Part shown: positions 17,991-27,059 of the stretch, one piece after another
How positions within the stretch are numbered: position 1 is the first letter of the stretch
Layout: every line of letters begins with the position of its first letter
NCBI GenBank assembly: GCA_031276035.1
Contig: JAISNV010000028.1
Span: 200,752-264,751 of the forward strand
Direction of reading: 5' to 3'
Source: Bacteroidales bacterium
GTDB taxonomy: Bacteria > Bacteroidota > Bacteroidia > Bacteroidales > BM520
Length of the DNA: 64,000 nt
Translations under genes and position numbers: made by a program
The notes under the pieces: generated by a model
Seen by the model: the letters and a program-made list of their open reading frames with translations, nothing else
Database searches by the model: none
Told to the model about the DNA's origin: nothing

Positions 17991-18650
17991 ATGAAGAAAA
18001 CAAATATAATAGTAATAATCACTATAATAATAATTTTTGCAGGAATTTGTATCAATGGGATAATACTGAGAAACAGATTCTTAAAAGGTGAGTTTGACGA
18101 TCCGTATAAAAACGGGATAAAAAAAGAGTTGCCGCAAATAACAGCCGTCAAAATTATGAACTGGCCGGGCAAATATTCAAATAATTACACAGGTAAATCA
18201 ACAATTGTTTATTGCGATAGTATAAATGAAATAATTTCACAAACAAAAGAAGATATTTCTATGACAACCGAAGGTTCCCTTCTTACTGTATGGAAAGTAG
18301 TTTACAGCAATACATTAATAAAAATCTCCGATTTAGAAAACTTAGAAGCAAGTAATAATCAAAGTGTTTTTGTGAATGATTTCACACTAACCAATTTGGA
18401 TATTTTAGCATCAGACAGTGTAACTATTACATTAAACAATTGCAAAATTGAGAATCTGAATATTAATGCGGATAATAAAGTAAAAATTGATTTAGATTCT
18501 ACCAATTTAATTAAAAATATAAATTTAATTTTAACATCAAGCAGTACATTCTCATCCCGAAACATTGAATTCGATAATTTTATTTTTGATATTGAAGATG
18601 ATTGTAGTTTGAATTTGTCGGGAAAATCGTTAAAAGTATTAACAGAATAA
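17991..18650 (+). CDS. Hypothetical membrane-anchored protein
   Basis: 219 residues. One N-terminal hydrophobic segment (residues about 5-26) acts as an uncleaved anchor or signal. The exported part has a stretch of short beta-strand units (LTNLDILASDSVTITLNNCKIENLNINADN and similar) that would fit a right-handed beta-helix of the kind seen in Bacteroidetes DUF2807-type adhesin-like proteins. I do not recognise a specific family. It follows the GntR gene by 88 bp and is followed by the CPBP protease with the same spacing style, so it may belong to the same transcription unit. Confidence 0.7.
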   Translation: MKKTNIIVIITIIIIFAGICINGIILRNRFLKGEFDDPYKNGIKKELPQITAVKIMNWPGKYSNNYTGKSTIVYCDSINEIISQTKEDISMTTEGSLLTVWKVVYSNTLIKISDLENLEASNNQSVFVNDFTLTNLDILASDSVTITLNNCKIENLNINADNKVKIDLDSTNLIKNINLILTSSSTFSSRNIEFDNFIFDIEDDCSLNLSGKSLKVLTE

Positions 18651-18671
18651 TCAAAACTAATAATAAATAAG

Positions 18672-19358
18672 ATGAAAAACAATAAAGAAATAATTTACGG
18701 TACAGGAATAACCATCGCTATATTTCTTATATCAACGTTAGTAGGTAAATCAATAAATATTGACAGCAAATTTTTTTCAAGTTCTATTACAACACATTTG
18801 CTAATGTTAATATTATCAATATGTGCTATTTTTATTTTCAAACGGCAAATTAATTTTAAAATAAAACTCCCTAAGTTTAAGACTATTTTTACACCAATAC
18901 TTGCAGGATTGCTAATAACTATACTTGTGAATATAATTATGAGTATAACAACTATAATTTCCGGAGGAAATATCAGCGCTCATTCTTTGGTAAGTAATAT
19001 GAATTTCATACAACTTTTTATCTCTGTTTTTATTTTAGCAAGTATTGCTGAAGAATTGCTATTCAGAGGTTTTCTTCAAAACATGCTTGCATCATTAAAT
19101 AAATTCGGAATAAAACTTTTTAAAATCAGATTGAGTTTGCCTGTTATTATCAGCGCATTAATGTTCGGATTAGCACATATAATAATTGCACAGTCAGGTG
19201 CGGATTTCTGGTTAGTATTGCGTACGGTTATATTTACAACTGTCTTAGGATTGGCAGCGGGATATTACCAGGAGAAATACAATAATTCATTTTATGCCAT
19301 AATAGTGCATATGGCTGGGAATTTACCGGCATTGATAAGTAGTCTTCTTATGATGTGA
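18672..19358 (+). CDS. CPBP family intramembrane glutamic protease
   Basis: 228-residue polytopic membrane protein of the CPBP/Abi (CAAX-protease-like) family. The three catalytic motifs are in place: EELLFR (Glu127, Glu128, Arg132), FGLAH (Phe165, His169) and HMAGN (His213, Asn217). Bacterial members serve in bacteriocin maturation or immunity and envelope processes. It lies downstream of an ABC exporter/GntR operon, a context that fits peptide-antibiotic self-protection, though this is inference. Confidence 0.9.
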   Translation: MKNNKEIIYGTGITIAIFLISTLVGKSINIDSKFFSSSITTHLLMLILSICAIFIFKRQINFKIKLPKFKTIFTPILAGLLITILVNIIMSITTIISGGNISAHSLVSNMNFIQLFISVFILASIAEELLFRGFLQNMLASLNKFGIKLFKIRLSLPVIISALMFGLAHIIIAQSGADFWLVLRTVIFTTVLGLAAGYYQEKYNNSFYAIIVHMAGNLPALISSLLMM

Positions 19359-19398
19359 TTTTTGTATCGGCAGATAGAATAATTGATATTGATAAATA

Positions 19399-19979
19399 TC
19401 AATTTCCATAACTGTAATGTCCTATAATCTTATAATCAAAAAGACAATCTTCCAAGACTTGTCCGTTACCGATATTATGAATGATCAGAAGTTTTTTATC
19501 ATCTTGAGATTTTTTATTCGATACTATTCCTATATGAGTTACACCTCCGCCCAAATCCCAGCAAACAATATCACCCGGAAAGTAATCATCGGAATTTCCC
19601 GAAATAAGTTTAACAACTCCGTATCTTGAAAAGAAAGTCATCAGATTCGGCACTCTTCTATGATCGATATTTTTATCGGGACGGGTAAGTCCCCAATTTT
19701 TCGGATATTTATCGAAGTTTGATTTCATATTCTCATGAACTTCTTTTTGAAGATCTATTCCGAGCTTCCTGTATGCACGAAAATTACATCCGTACAAACA
19801 CCTTTGTCGGCAGGTAAATCACCATTAGGATAATCAATACTAAAATAAGAAGGATCGTATATCACCTTTTGCTTTGTTAGTACAAATGCAGAATCCGCAA
19901 GTCTATCATAAAAATTTGCTTGAGCAAAACTTACATTGAAGATCAGAATAAATTTCAGTATGATGAAAAATCTTTTCAA
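19399..19979 (-). pseudogene. DUF1287 protein gene with a single frameshift
   Basis: Two overlapping minus-strand frames encode consecutive parts of one DUF1287 (YiiS/YijF-like) protein. The first (19979 down to 19755) has a signal peptide and ends in GVCTDVIF; the second continues RAYRKLGIDLQKEVHENM through VPNLMTFF, PGDIVCWDL, THIGIVS and HNIG to the natural C-terminus at 19399. Joining GVCTDVIF directly to RAYRKLG restores the family sequence and needs one extra base near 19777-19783. So this is either a young pseudogene or a sequencing error. DUF1287 proteins belong to the NlpC/P60-like cysteine hydrolase superfamily; the probable catalytic Cys is in GVCTDV. It starts 28 bp after fusA. 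Confidence 0.8.
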
Positions 19980-20007
19980 AACAAATGCATTCTTAATACG
20001 AAATAAT

Positions 20008-22074
20008 CTATTTTTTCTTTTCCGAAAGTTTCTTCAAAACATCTTCCTGAACTCCCATAGGCAACGGCAAATATTGATAAAATTCCATGGAATAACTTGC
20101 TCTTCCTGATGTGATGTTTCTTAATTGAGTTGAATAACCGAACATTTCCATTAAAGGAACCGTGGCAACCACTTTCTGAGAACCTTTGCGATATCTTCTC
20201 ATAGATTCTATCTTTCCTCTTCTTCTGTTCAAGTTACCGACAACATCACCGATATATTCATCAGGAGTATTTACTTCTATTTTCATAACAGGTTCCAGAA
20301 GAATCGGTTTCGCTTTGTTGAATCCTTGTTTAAAGCACATTTCGCCACAAACTTGGAAAGCCATATCCGAAGAATCTACAGGATGATATCCGCCATCAAT
20401 TAAATATACTTTAACATCAACAATAGGAAAACCCGACAATACACCTTTTGCCATACATTTTACAATTCCTTTATTAACAGAAGGAATATATTCTCCCGGA
20501 ATAACACCGCCCTTGATCATATCAACAAACTCATAACCTTTGCCGGTATTAGGCTCCATACGAATAACAGTATGTGCAAACTGGCCTTTTCCTCCGGTTT
20601 GTTTTACATGGCGATAATTTGATTCCACTGCTTCAGTAATTGTTTCCCTGAATGCAACCGATGGCTCTCCTACTTCAACATCTATTTTAAACTCTTCTTT
20701 CAACCTGTCTAACATAATTTCAAGATGAAGTTCACCCATTCCGGAAATTATTGTTTCCTCGGTTTCTTCATCGAATCTTGCGTTAAAAGAAGGGTCTTCA
20801 TTAACAAGTTTATTCAGAGCTTCACCAAGTTTATCTTTATCTTTTTGTTTTACAGGTTGAATCTTTAGTTCGATAACAGAAATGGGGATATGAATAGATT
20901 CGAGCAATAGCGGATTGCTAGGATCGCAAAGAGTATCTCCTGTTTTAGTTGATTTCATCCCTACCAAAGCAACAATTTCTCCTGCGCCTGCTTCACTAAT
21001 TTCTTCTCTTTCTTTTGCCTTAATTCTAAAAATTCTGCCGACTCTTTCATTTTTTTGTTTAGTTGCATTTAAAATCGGCATACCGCTTTGAATCTTTCCG
21101 GAGAAAATTCGGATAAAAGTTTGTTGTCCTACGTACGGGTCGTTTATCAATTTAAACGCTAAAGCCGAAAACGGCTCGTTTGAAGCAGGAACTCTGGTAT
21201 GGGTTTTCTCTTCATCATCAAGATCATGGCCAACAATTGCACCTACATCAACAGGAGAAGGAAGATAATTAATTACCGCATCAAGCAAAAGCTGAATACC
21301 TATATTTTTATATGCGGCACCGCAAAAAACAGGAGTAATTAACAATTTCAAAGTAGCATTTCTAACCGCTTCCATCAACTTTTCTGCTGGAACTTCTTTC
21401 TCGTCAAAAAACATTTCCATAATTTCATCATCGAAATCGGCAAGTTTTTCGATAAGAGCATTTCTTGCAACTTCTACTCTTAATTTATATTCTTCCGGAA
21501 TTGATTTTTCATGACGTTTATCATCTTCAAAAGTATAGGCAATTCTACTAACGATGTCTATTGTTCCCGTAAAAGAATCTTCGGTTCCCATTGGAATTTG
21601 CAACGGAACAGCATTTGCGTCAAGATATTTATTCATTTGACCGATTGCTTCATCAAAATCCGCGCCGGTTCTATCCATCTTATTTATAAATGCGATTCTC
21701 GGAACTCTATAACGGTCTGCTTGATTCCAAACAGTTTCGCTTTGAGGTTCAACACCGCCTACAGCACAAAAAACTGCAACCATTCCATCAATAACCCTTA
21801 ATGAACGCTCAACTTCCACAGTAAAATCCACGTGGCCCGGAGTATCAATAAGATTTATCTGGTGGTCGTTCCAATTACACGTAATAGCAGCGGAAGCAAT
21901 AGTAATACCCCTTTCCTGTTCTTGTTTCATAAAATCCATAGTGGCTTTACCGTCGTGAGTTTCTCCGACCTTTCTATTTGTACCTGTAAAATACAGGATT
22001 CTTTCCGATACTGTTGTTTTTCCGGCATCAATATGCGCGGCAATCCCGATGTTTCTGAGCTTATTTAATGACAT
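20008..22074 (-). CDS. fusA: Translation elongation factor G
   Basis: 688-residue GTPase that moves tRNA-mRNA through the ribosome. G1 is AHIDAGKT (residues 13-20), G3 DTPGH (77-81), G4 NKMD (131-134); domain IV has [14 protein letters not shown] and the C-terminus [10 protein letters not shown]. The GTPase centre is intact, unlike EF-G2 paralogues of Bacteroides that lack GTPase activity. The gene stands alone, not in a str operon with rpsL-rpsG, and several stretches (start [10 protein letters not shown], tail [10 protein letters not shown] and PLPMGVQED) differ from the usual Bacteroidetes fusA, so it may be an extra paralogue. It has its own promoter. Confidence 0.9.
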   Translation of the reverse strand: MSLNKLRNIGIAAHIDAGKTTVSERILYFTGTNRKVGETHDGKATMDFMKQEQERGITIASAAITCNWNDHQINLIDTPGHVDFTVEVERSLRVIDGMVAVFCAVGGVEPQSETVWNQADRYRVPRIAFINKMDRTGADFDEAIGQMNKYLDANAVPLQIPMGTEDSFTGTIDIVSRIAYTFEDDKRHEKSIPEEYKLRVEVARNALIEKLADFDDEIMEMFFDEKEVPAEKLMEAVRNATLKLLITPVFCGAAYKNIGIQLLLDAVINYLPSPVDVGAIVGHDLDDEEKTHTRVPASNEPFSALAFKLINDPYVGQQTFIRIFSGKIQSGMPILNATKQKNERVGRIFRIKAKEREEISEAGAGEIVALVGMKSTKTGDTLCDPSNPLLLESIHIPISVIELKIQPVKQKDKDKLGEALNKLVNEDPSFNARFDEETEETIISGMGELHLEIMLDRLKEEFKIDVEVGEPSVAFRETITEAVESNYRHVKQTGGKGQFAHTVIRMEPNTGKGYEFVDMIKGGVIPGEYIPSVNKGIVKCMAKGVLSGFPIVDVKVYLIDGGYHPVDSSDMAFQVCGEMCFKQGFNKAKPILLEPVMKIEVNTPDEYIGDVVGNLNRRRGKIESMRRYRKGSQKVVATVPLMEMFGYSTQLRNITSGRASYSMEFYQYLPLPMGVQEDVLKKLSEKKK

Positions 22075-22161
22075 AATAATAGAATTTTCAAAATTAAATT
22101 TTTAAAAGAATATTGATAATTAATGATTTATCCTACAAATACCCTTAGTTAAAAATGGCTG

Positions 22162-22192
22162 CAAAGGTAGGAATATTTTTTCATTCGACAAA
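22162..22192 (-). promoter_or_regulatory. Promoter of fusA
   Basis: Minus-strand TTTG (22192-22189), 19 bp, TACCTTTG (22169-22162), about 88 bp before the start codon. A perfect 10-bp inverted repeat abuts it on the upstream side. Confidence 0.75.
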
Positions 22193-22194
22193 AT

Positions 22195-22220
22195 TTCTAT
22201 GAAAAATAAATTTCATAGAA
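22195..22220. promoter_or_regulatory. Inverted repeat abutting the fusA -33 element
   Basis: TTCTATGAAA (22195-22204) and TTTCATAGAA (22211-22220) form perfect 10-bp arms around AATAAA. On the minus strand it is two bases upstream of the -33 element, a position used by activators. On the plus strand it is followed by a T run, so a terminator is an alternative, but no plus-strand gene ends nearby. Confidence 0.5.
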
Positions 22221-22251
22221 TACGATTTTTTTGAAAAACTGAGAAAAATTT

Positions 22252-22407
22252 ATGATTCCGCTTAAAATCAAAGTATACGAAAAACTTTATTTTAAAGAAT
22301 ATGGCGGCAATTACCGGACTAATTTTAACGAAGAAGTTAATTTAATAATATATAATCTATCAAAGTACATTTTAGAAATTTGTAAAAGTTCAAAACTCGG
22401 ATTATAA
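22252..22407 (+). CDS. Possible small protein of 51 residues
   Basis: An ATG-started frame in the 522-bp gap between fusA and the DUF975 gene encodes a lysine- and tyrosine-rich peptide beginning MIPLKIKVYEKLYF. I recognise no family and see no promoter or ribosome site. In DNA this AT-rich, a frame of this length can arise by chance, so it is only a candidate. Confidence 0.2.
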   Translation: MIPLKIKVYEKLYFKEYGGNYRTNFNEEVNLIIYNLSKYILEICKSSKLGL

Positions 22408-22534
22408 AAAAATTCATAACCAGAAGATATAATAATAAAACTTAATAATTGAACTATTAATGATTTTATATTTATTTCTTTCTTAAATTATCACATTGAT
22501 TCATATTTTTTTAATTATTATTAAATTTTATTCT

Positions 22535-22542
22535 TAACTTTG
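22535..22542 (+). promoter_or_regulatory. -7 box of the DUF975 membrane protein gene
   Basis: TAACTTTG matches TAnnTTTG and lies 55 bp before the start codon. No TTG is found at the expected distance upstream. Confidence 0.5.
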
Positions 22543-22596
22543 TAGCGATATTAATATTCCCAAAAGAAAAATAATAATAATTAAAACTATTTAACT

Positions 22597-23397
22597 ATGA
22601 CACCAAATGTACTATTGATGCAAAAAGCCAAAGAATCTCTCCAAGGCATGTGGGGAACAGCGGCTATTACAACTTTATTTTTTGGATTGCTTGAAGGAGC
22701 AATAACTTGTATTCCGGGATTAGGTCTAATTTTCGGCGGACCATTAGCCTTAGGATATATAATATTTCTTATGACTGTAAAATCGGATAAACCTAATGCA
22801 AGGATTGAAAGAATTTTCGACGGATTTAAAGATTTCAGCCGTACATTAGTTGCATATGTACTTGTTCTTGTATATATTTTCCTTTGGACATTGCTGTTTA
22901 TTATCCCCGGTATTATAATGGCTTACGCTTATTCAATGACATTCTTTATTCTTGCTGAAGATAAAAATATAAGCGCCAGCGATGCTTTAAAGAAAAGCAA
23001 GCAAATGATGATGGGCTACAAATGGAAACTCTTCTGTTTGAATTTACGTTTCTTCGGCTGGGCATTTTTATGTATCCTCACATTAGGTATCGGATTTTTC
23101 TGGTTGCGACCATATGTCTATATGTCTCATCTTAATTTCTATCATGATATCACAGGAAAACTATCCGATACAATAAAGGATAAACCGGTAAACTCAAACA
23201 TAGATCCGAATCCGGACCCAAATTCCAATATCACTTCCAATATCGACGAATCTTACCGAATGGATGATAACTCAAATTATAGTCCTACCGCAGAAGAAAC
23301 CAACGAAAACATTATAGACGAAAACATTCCGGGCGTTGGCGTTGAAATTGTGGAAATTGAAATAGAAGTAGAAGAACATTCTGAGAAAGAGGAGTAA
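22597..23397 (+). CDS. DUF975-like integral membrane protein with acidic tail
   Basis: 266 residues. The N-terminal helix AKESLQGMWGTAAITTLFFGLL and the later LFIIPGIIMAYAYSMTFFILAEDKNISASDALKKSKQMMMGYKWKLF are typical of the DUF975 family (PF06161); four or five membrane segments can be drawn up to residue about 175. The last 80 residues form a soluble tail rich in Asp, Glu, Asn and Pro that is not part of the family core. Function unknown. It is followed by its own terminator. Confidence 0.8.
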   Translation: MTPNVLLMQKAKESLQGMWGTAAITTLFFGLLEGAITCIPGLGLIFGGPLALGYIIFLMTVKSDKPNARIERIFDGFKDFSRTLVAYVLVLVYIFLWTLLFIIPGIIMAYAYSMTFFILAEDKNISASDALKKSKQMMMGYKWKLFCLNLRFFGWAFLCILTLGIGFFWLRPYVYMSHLNFYHDITGKLSDTIKDKPVNSNIDPNPDPNSNITSNIDESYRMDDNSNYSPTAEETNENIIDENIPGVGVEIVEIEIEVEEHSEKEE

Positions 23398-23423
23398 AAC
23401 TATTTTTAGTTTGTTAATGTTTT

Positions 23424-23451
23424 AAGGTATTTCGAAAGGAATACCTTTTTT
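23424..23451 (+). terminator. Terminator after the DUF975 gene
   Basis: AAGGTATT (23424-23431) and AATACCTT (23440-23447) enclose TCGAAAGG and are followed by six T residues. It is 27 bp past the stop codon. Confidence 0.85.
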
Positions 23452-23553
23452 ATTACTCGTTGTAACAACAATCACAGGCAATTACAAATACGCAGAATAA
23501 TTTTATCATTCAACTTTAAGGCAAAAATTTGTTTATCGGAAGAAACTAACTGT

Positions 23554-24579
23554 TTATTTCTTACTCTCAATTTTCTTTGTGCTCAGCAATCCGCAAGCGG
23601 CATCAATATCCTGACCGCGTGAAATTCTGATAGTTGTGGAAAAACCTTTATCACTCAACTTGTCCCTAAATTCTTCCATAGCTTCTCTGTCTGGCGATTC
23701 AAATTTTTCACCAGGAACAGAATTATATGAAATCAAATTAATAATACACCTCAATCCGTTTAAAATCCTTGTCAATTCCTTTAAATGTTTATCGCTATCA
23801 TTATAACCTTTAAACATAATATATTCGAAAGAAACTTTGCGTTGTTTTCCCCAATCATAAGAGCGCAAAGCCTTTAAAATTTCGGATATAGGATATTTTT
23901 TGTTAATCGGCATAAGTTCATTGCGTTCATGTTCAAAAGGAGTATGCAAACTTATCGCTAAATTACAATCGCTATTTTCAAGAAACTCATTAATTTTAGG
24001 AACAATTCCAACGGTCGAAACAGTAATCCTTTTCTTTCCGATTTTAAAACCATATTCGGCAGTTAAAATTTCCAATGCATTTATCACATTATCAAAATTA
24101 TTAAAAGGCTCGCCCATGCCCATAAACACAATATTCGTAATCAAATTGCGTTCCGGAATGGCATTAATCTGATTGATGATATCTTCCGTTGATAAACTTT
24201 CCTGAAAACCCTGTTTGCCTGTACTGCAAAAGGAACAAGCCATTTTGCAGCCCGCTTCTGAAGAAATGCAAAGCGTATGTCTTTTATCATCGGGAATATA
24301 TGCACTTTCTATATAATTTCCGTTTTTGGTTTTAAAAAGATATTTTTTTGTTCCGTCCGAAGAAACTTTAACATCTATAGGAAGATTTTTTTTTATCTCA
24401 AAATGCTCGTCAAGAAGCTTCTGATTAGCCTTTGAAATGTTAAACATTTCATAAAAATCATCAGTTCCATTATTGTATATCCAATAGGTTAATTGCCTGG
24501 ACACATACGACTTAAGTCCAAGTTTCACGATTTCCTCCCGAATTTCGGAAAGCGTTTTACCTATCAGTGGCGTTTTCAT
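23554..24579 (-). CDS. rlmN: 23S rRNA (adenine-2503-C2) methyltransferase / tRNA A37
   Basis: Radical-SAM dual-specificity methyltransferase that makes m2A2503 in 23S rRNA and m2A37 in some tRNAs. Starting at ATG 24579 it has 341 residues; an upstream ATG at 24627 would precede the promoter box and is rejected. The iron-sulfur cluster is held by Cys111, Cys115 and Cys118 in GCKMACSFC, followed by VFMGMGEPFNN; the C-terminal AACG holds the cysteine that resolves the methyl intermediate. It is divergent from rsfS. Confidence 0.96.
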   Translation of the reverse strand: MKTPLIGKTLSEIREEIVKLGLKSYVSRQLTYWIYNNGTDDFYEMFNISKANQKLLDEHFEIKKNLPIDVKVSSDGTKKYLFKTKNGNYIESAYIPDDKRHTLCISSEAGCKMACSFCSTGKQGFQESLSTEDIINQINAIPERNLITNIVFMGMGEPFNNFDNVINALEILTAEYGFKIGKKRITVSTVGIVPKINEFLENSDCNLAISLHTPFEHERNELMPINKKYPISEILKALRSYDWGKQRKVSFEYIMFKGYNDSDKHLKELTRILNGLRCIINLISYNSVPGEKFESPDREAMEEFRDKLSDKGFSTTIRISRGQDIDAACGLLSTKKIESKK

Positions 24580-24588
24580 CAAAAAATT

Positions 24589-24621
24589 TTTGCAAAAGTA
24601 ATAGAAAAAGTAGTACTTTTG
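24589..24621. promoter_or_regulatory. Overlapping divergent promoters of rlmN and rsfS
   Basis: Plus strand: TTTG (24589-24592), 21 bp, TACTTTTG (24614-24621) drives rsfS. Minus strand: TACTTTTG (24600-24593) drives rlmN. The rsfS -33 element directly abuts the rlmN -7 box, so only one polymerase can occupy the region at a time. Confidence 0.7.
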
Positions 24622-24640
24622 TATCAAATTGGATAATTAT

Positions 24641-25018
24641 ATGTCAAAAGAAAAAAACGATGCGATATTATTGTCGGAAATAATTATTGAGGCAATGCTT
24701 TCAAAAAAGGCTGAAAATGTTATTAGAATGGATTTGAGAGATATACCTAATAGAGTTTGCGACTGTTTTGTTATTTGTAGTGGAAATTCATTAGTTCAAA
24801 TCAACTCTATTCGTGATGCTATAATAGAGGAAGTTAGAAAAGCCGTGAAGGAAAAACCATGGCATGTGGAAGGTATTGAAAAATCCGAATGGTTGCTTTT
24901 AGATTATTCTAATGTTGTTGTACATATCTTTCTTGAAAGCACAAGGAAATTTTATAATATTGAAGATTTATGGGCTGATGCTCACATTGAAGAATTTAGT
25001 GATGAATTAGTAAAATAA
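24641..25018 (+). CDS. rsfS: Ribosome silencing factor RsfS
   Basis: 125 residues from ATG 24641; TTG at 24629 is a possible but less likely start, only 8 bp past the -7 box. A member of the RsfS/Iojap family (formerly DUF143), which binds ribosomal protein L14 and blocks subunit joining during starvation. Recognised by DLRDIPNRVCDCFVICSG, KPWHVEGIEKSEWLLLDYSNVVVHIFL and the terminal FYNIEDLWADA. It is first in a cluster with ftsH 3 bp downstream, an arrangement common in Bacteroidetes. Confidence 0.95.
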   Translation: MSKEKNDAILLSEIIIEAMLSKKAENVIRMDLRDIPNRVCDCFVICSGNSLVQINSIRDAIIEEVRKAVKEKPWHVEGIEKSEWLLLDYSNVVVHIFLESTRKFYNIEDLWADAHIEEFSDELVK

Positions 25019-25021
25019 TTT

Positions 25022-27058
25022 ATGGAAAATAATAAAGAACCCGAAAGGAAACAATCAAATCAAGGTAAAAATATAACTCCAAAAAAGAAAAGATTCAATA
25101 TTTATTGGATCTATTTGATTATTGCTGTTATATTTTTAGGCTATAGTTTGTTTTTCTACAAAGGAGAAACAAAGGAAACTAATTGGCGCGATCTTAGCGA
25201 AATGCTGGCAAAAGGTGATATTTCACGACTTGTTCTCGTGAATAAAGACTTTGTTGAAATTTATATCAAACAAGATAAAATTGAAAATTATATTCAAGAC
25301 GAAAGTTTGAAAAATAACAAAAACGCCATAAAAAAATACTATGACTATCCGATGTTTACATTTCAGATTAGTAGTGTTGATCAATTTGGTGAGGATATTA
25401 GAGAAGCACAGGCTAATTTGCCGGCGGAAGATGTTGTTTATTACGATAGCGAAAGGCGAAAAAGCTTGGGTGGCGATATTTTTCTGATGTTTCTACCTGT
25501 TGTTTTATTACTCGTATTCTTTTACTTTATGTTCCGCGGAGTCGGTAAAAACTCCGGAGGCGGAATGGGAGGCGGACAAATTTTCAATATCGGGAAATCG
25601 CAGGCACGACTATTTGATAAGGATACCTCAGTATCAATAACTTTTAAAGATGTTGCCGGACTTGAAGAGGCAAAAGTGGAAATTATGGAAGTCGTAGATT
25701 TTCTGAAACATCCGAAGAAATATACGGATTTAGGAGGAAAAATACCTAAAGGAGTTCTTTTGGTTGGTCCTCCGGGAACAGGAAAAACTCTGCTCGCAAA
25801 AGCTGTTGCCGGCGAAGCTAAAGTTCCTTTCTTTTCACTTTCCGGTTCCGATTTTGTTGAAATGTTCGTAGGTGTAGGCGCTTCCCGTGTAAGAGACCTT
25901 TTCAAACAAGCAAAAGACAAAGCTCCCTGCATTGTTTTTATTGACGAAATTGATGCTATCGGCAGGGCGCGCGGTAAAAATATTGCCACAGGCGCTAACG
26001 ACGAAAGAGAAAATACTTTGAACCAACTTCTTACGGAAATGGACGGTTTCAGCGGAAATAACGGCGTTATCATCCTTGCGGCAACAAACAGAGCCGATAT
26101 CTTAGACAGAGCTTTGCTTCGTGCCGGAAGATTCGACAGACAAATAAGTGTGGAACTACCCGATTTGAAGGAGCGCGAAGAAATATTCCAAGTTCACATG
26201 CGTCCTTTAAAAATCAATGATTCCGTTAAAGTTGACTTTCTTGCAAAGCAAACTCCCGGTTTCTCCGGAGCGGATATCGCAAATGTTTGTAATGAAGCCG
26301 CATTAATATGCGCACGTAAGAACAAGAAAATCATCGACAAACAAGATTTCCTTGACGCGATAGACAGAATTATCGGCGGACTTGAGAAACGCAATAAATT
26401 AATTTCGGCAGAAGAAAAGAAAATAATAGCTTTTCACGAAGCAGGCCACGCGTCTGTAAGCTGGTTGCTCGAACATGCCAGCCCGCTCGTTAAAGTTACT
26501 ATTGTTCCTCGCGGCAAAGCCCTCGGCGCGGCATGGTACCTTCCCGACGAAAGAAGCGTAACTTCTTATGATCAAATGTTCGATGAACTTACAACCTTAC
26601 TTTCAGGTCGTGCTTCCGAAGAAATCAACATTGGTTATGTTTCAACCGGCGCACTGAACGACCTTGAGCGTGCAACAAAAATGGCTTATGCCATGATCTC
26701 TTACTACGGATTAAGCAAAAAAATCGGCAATATCAGCTATTTCGATTCTACAGGACAATCGGAATATTCTTTCAACAAACCTTACAGTGAAAAAACCGCT
26801 GAATTAATTGATGATGAAGTAAGTGAATTGATAAGTGAAGCTTATGAACGTGCGAAAAAAATCATCAACGAAAATAAAGATAAAATTATTTATCTGGGAC
26901 AATTACTTCTTACCCGTGAAGTGGTTTTTAGCGACGACTTAAGGGAAATTTTCGGAGAAAGAAAAGGCGGTTCTAAAGATATTCCTTTAGCTAAAGATTT
27001 TGAAAAAGTTGAAGAAAAAGGTAAAATAGAAGAAGAGCCTAAGGAAAACGAAGAATAG
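25022..27058 (+). CDS. ftsH: ATP-dependent zinc metalloprotease FtsH
   Basis: Membrane-anchored AAA+ protease (678 residues) that degrades misfolded membrane proteins and regulatory proteins. Two transmembrane helices (residues about 28-46 and 152-171) flank a periplasmic domain; the AAA domain has Walker A GPPGTGKT (249-256), Walker B IVFIDEID and the second-region-of-homology RALLRAGRFDR; the zinc site is HEAGH (472-476). The acidic, lysine-rich tail is typical. It lies between rsfS and a LUD gene and ends one base before the latter's ATG. Confidence 0.98.
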   Translation: MENNKEPERKQSNQGKNITPKKKRFNIYWIYLIIAVIFLGYSLFFYKGETKETNWRDLSEMLAKGDISRLVLVNKDFVEIYIKQDKIENYIQDESLKNNKNAIKKYYDYPMFTFQISSVDQFGEDIREAQANLPAEDVVYYDSERRKSLGGDIFLMFLPVVLLLVFFYFMFRGVGKNSGGGMGGGQIFNIGKSQARLFDKDTSVSITFKDVAGLEEAKVEIMEVVDFLKHPKKYTDLGGKIPKGVLLVGPPGTGKTLLAKAVAGEAKVPFFSLSGSDFVEMFVGVGASRVRDLFKQAKDKAPCIVFIDEIDAIGRARGKNIATGANDERENTLNQLLTEMDGFSGNNGVIILAATNRADILDRALLRAGRFDRQISVELPDLKEREEIFQVHMRPLKINDSVKVDFLAKQTPGFSGADIANVCNEAALICARKNKKIIDKQDFLDAIDRIIGGLEKRNKLISAEEKKIIAFHEAGHASVSWLLEHASPLVKVTIVPRGKALGAAWYLPDERSVTSYDQMFDELTTLLSGRASEEINIGYVSTGALNDLERATKMAYAMISYYGLSKKIGNISYFDSTGQSEYSFNKPYSEKTAELIDDEVSELISEAYERAKKIINENKDKIIYLGQLLLTREVVFSDDLREIFGERKGGSKDIPLAKDFEKVEEKGKIEEEPKENEE

Positions 27059-27059
27059 T

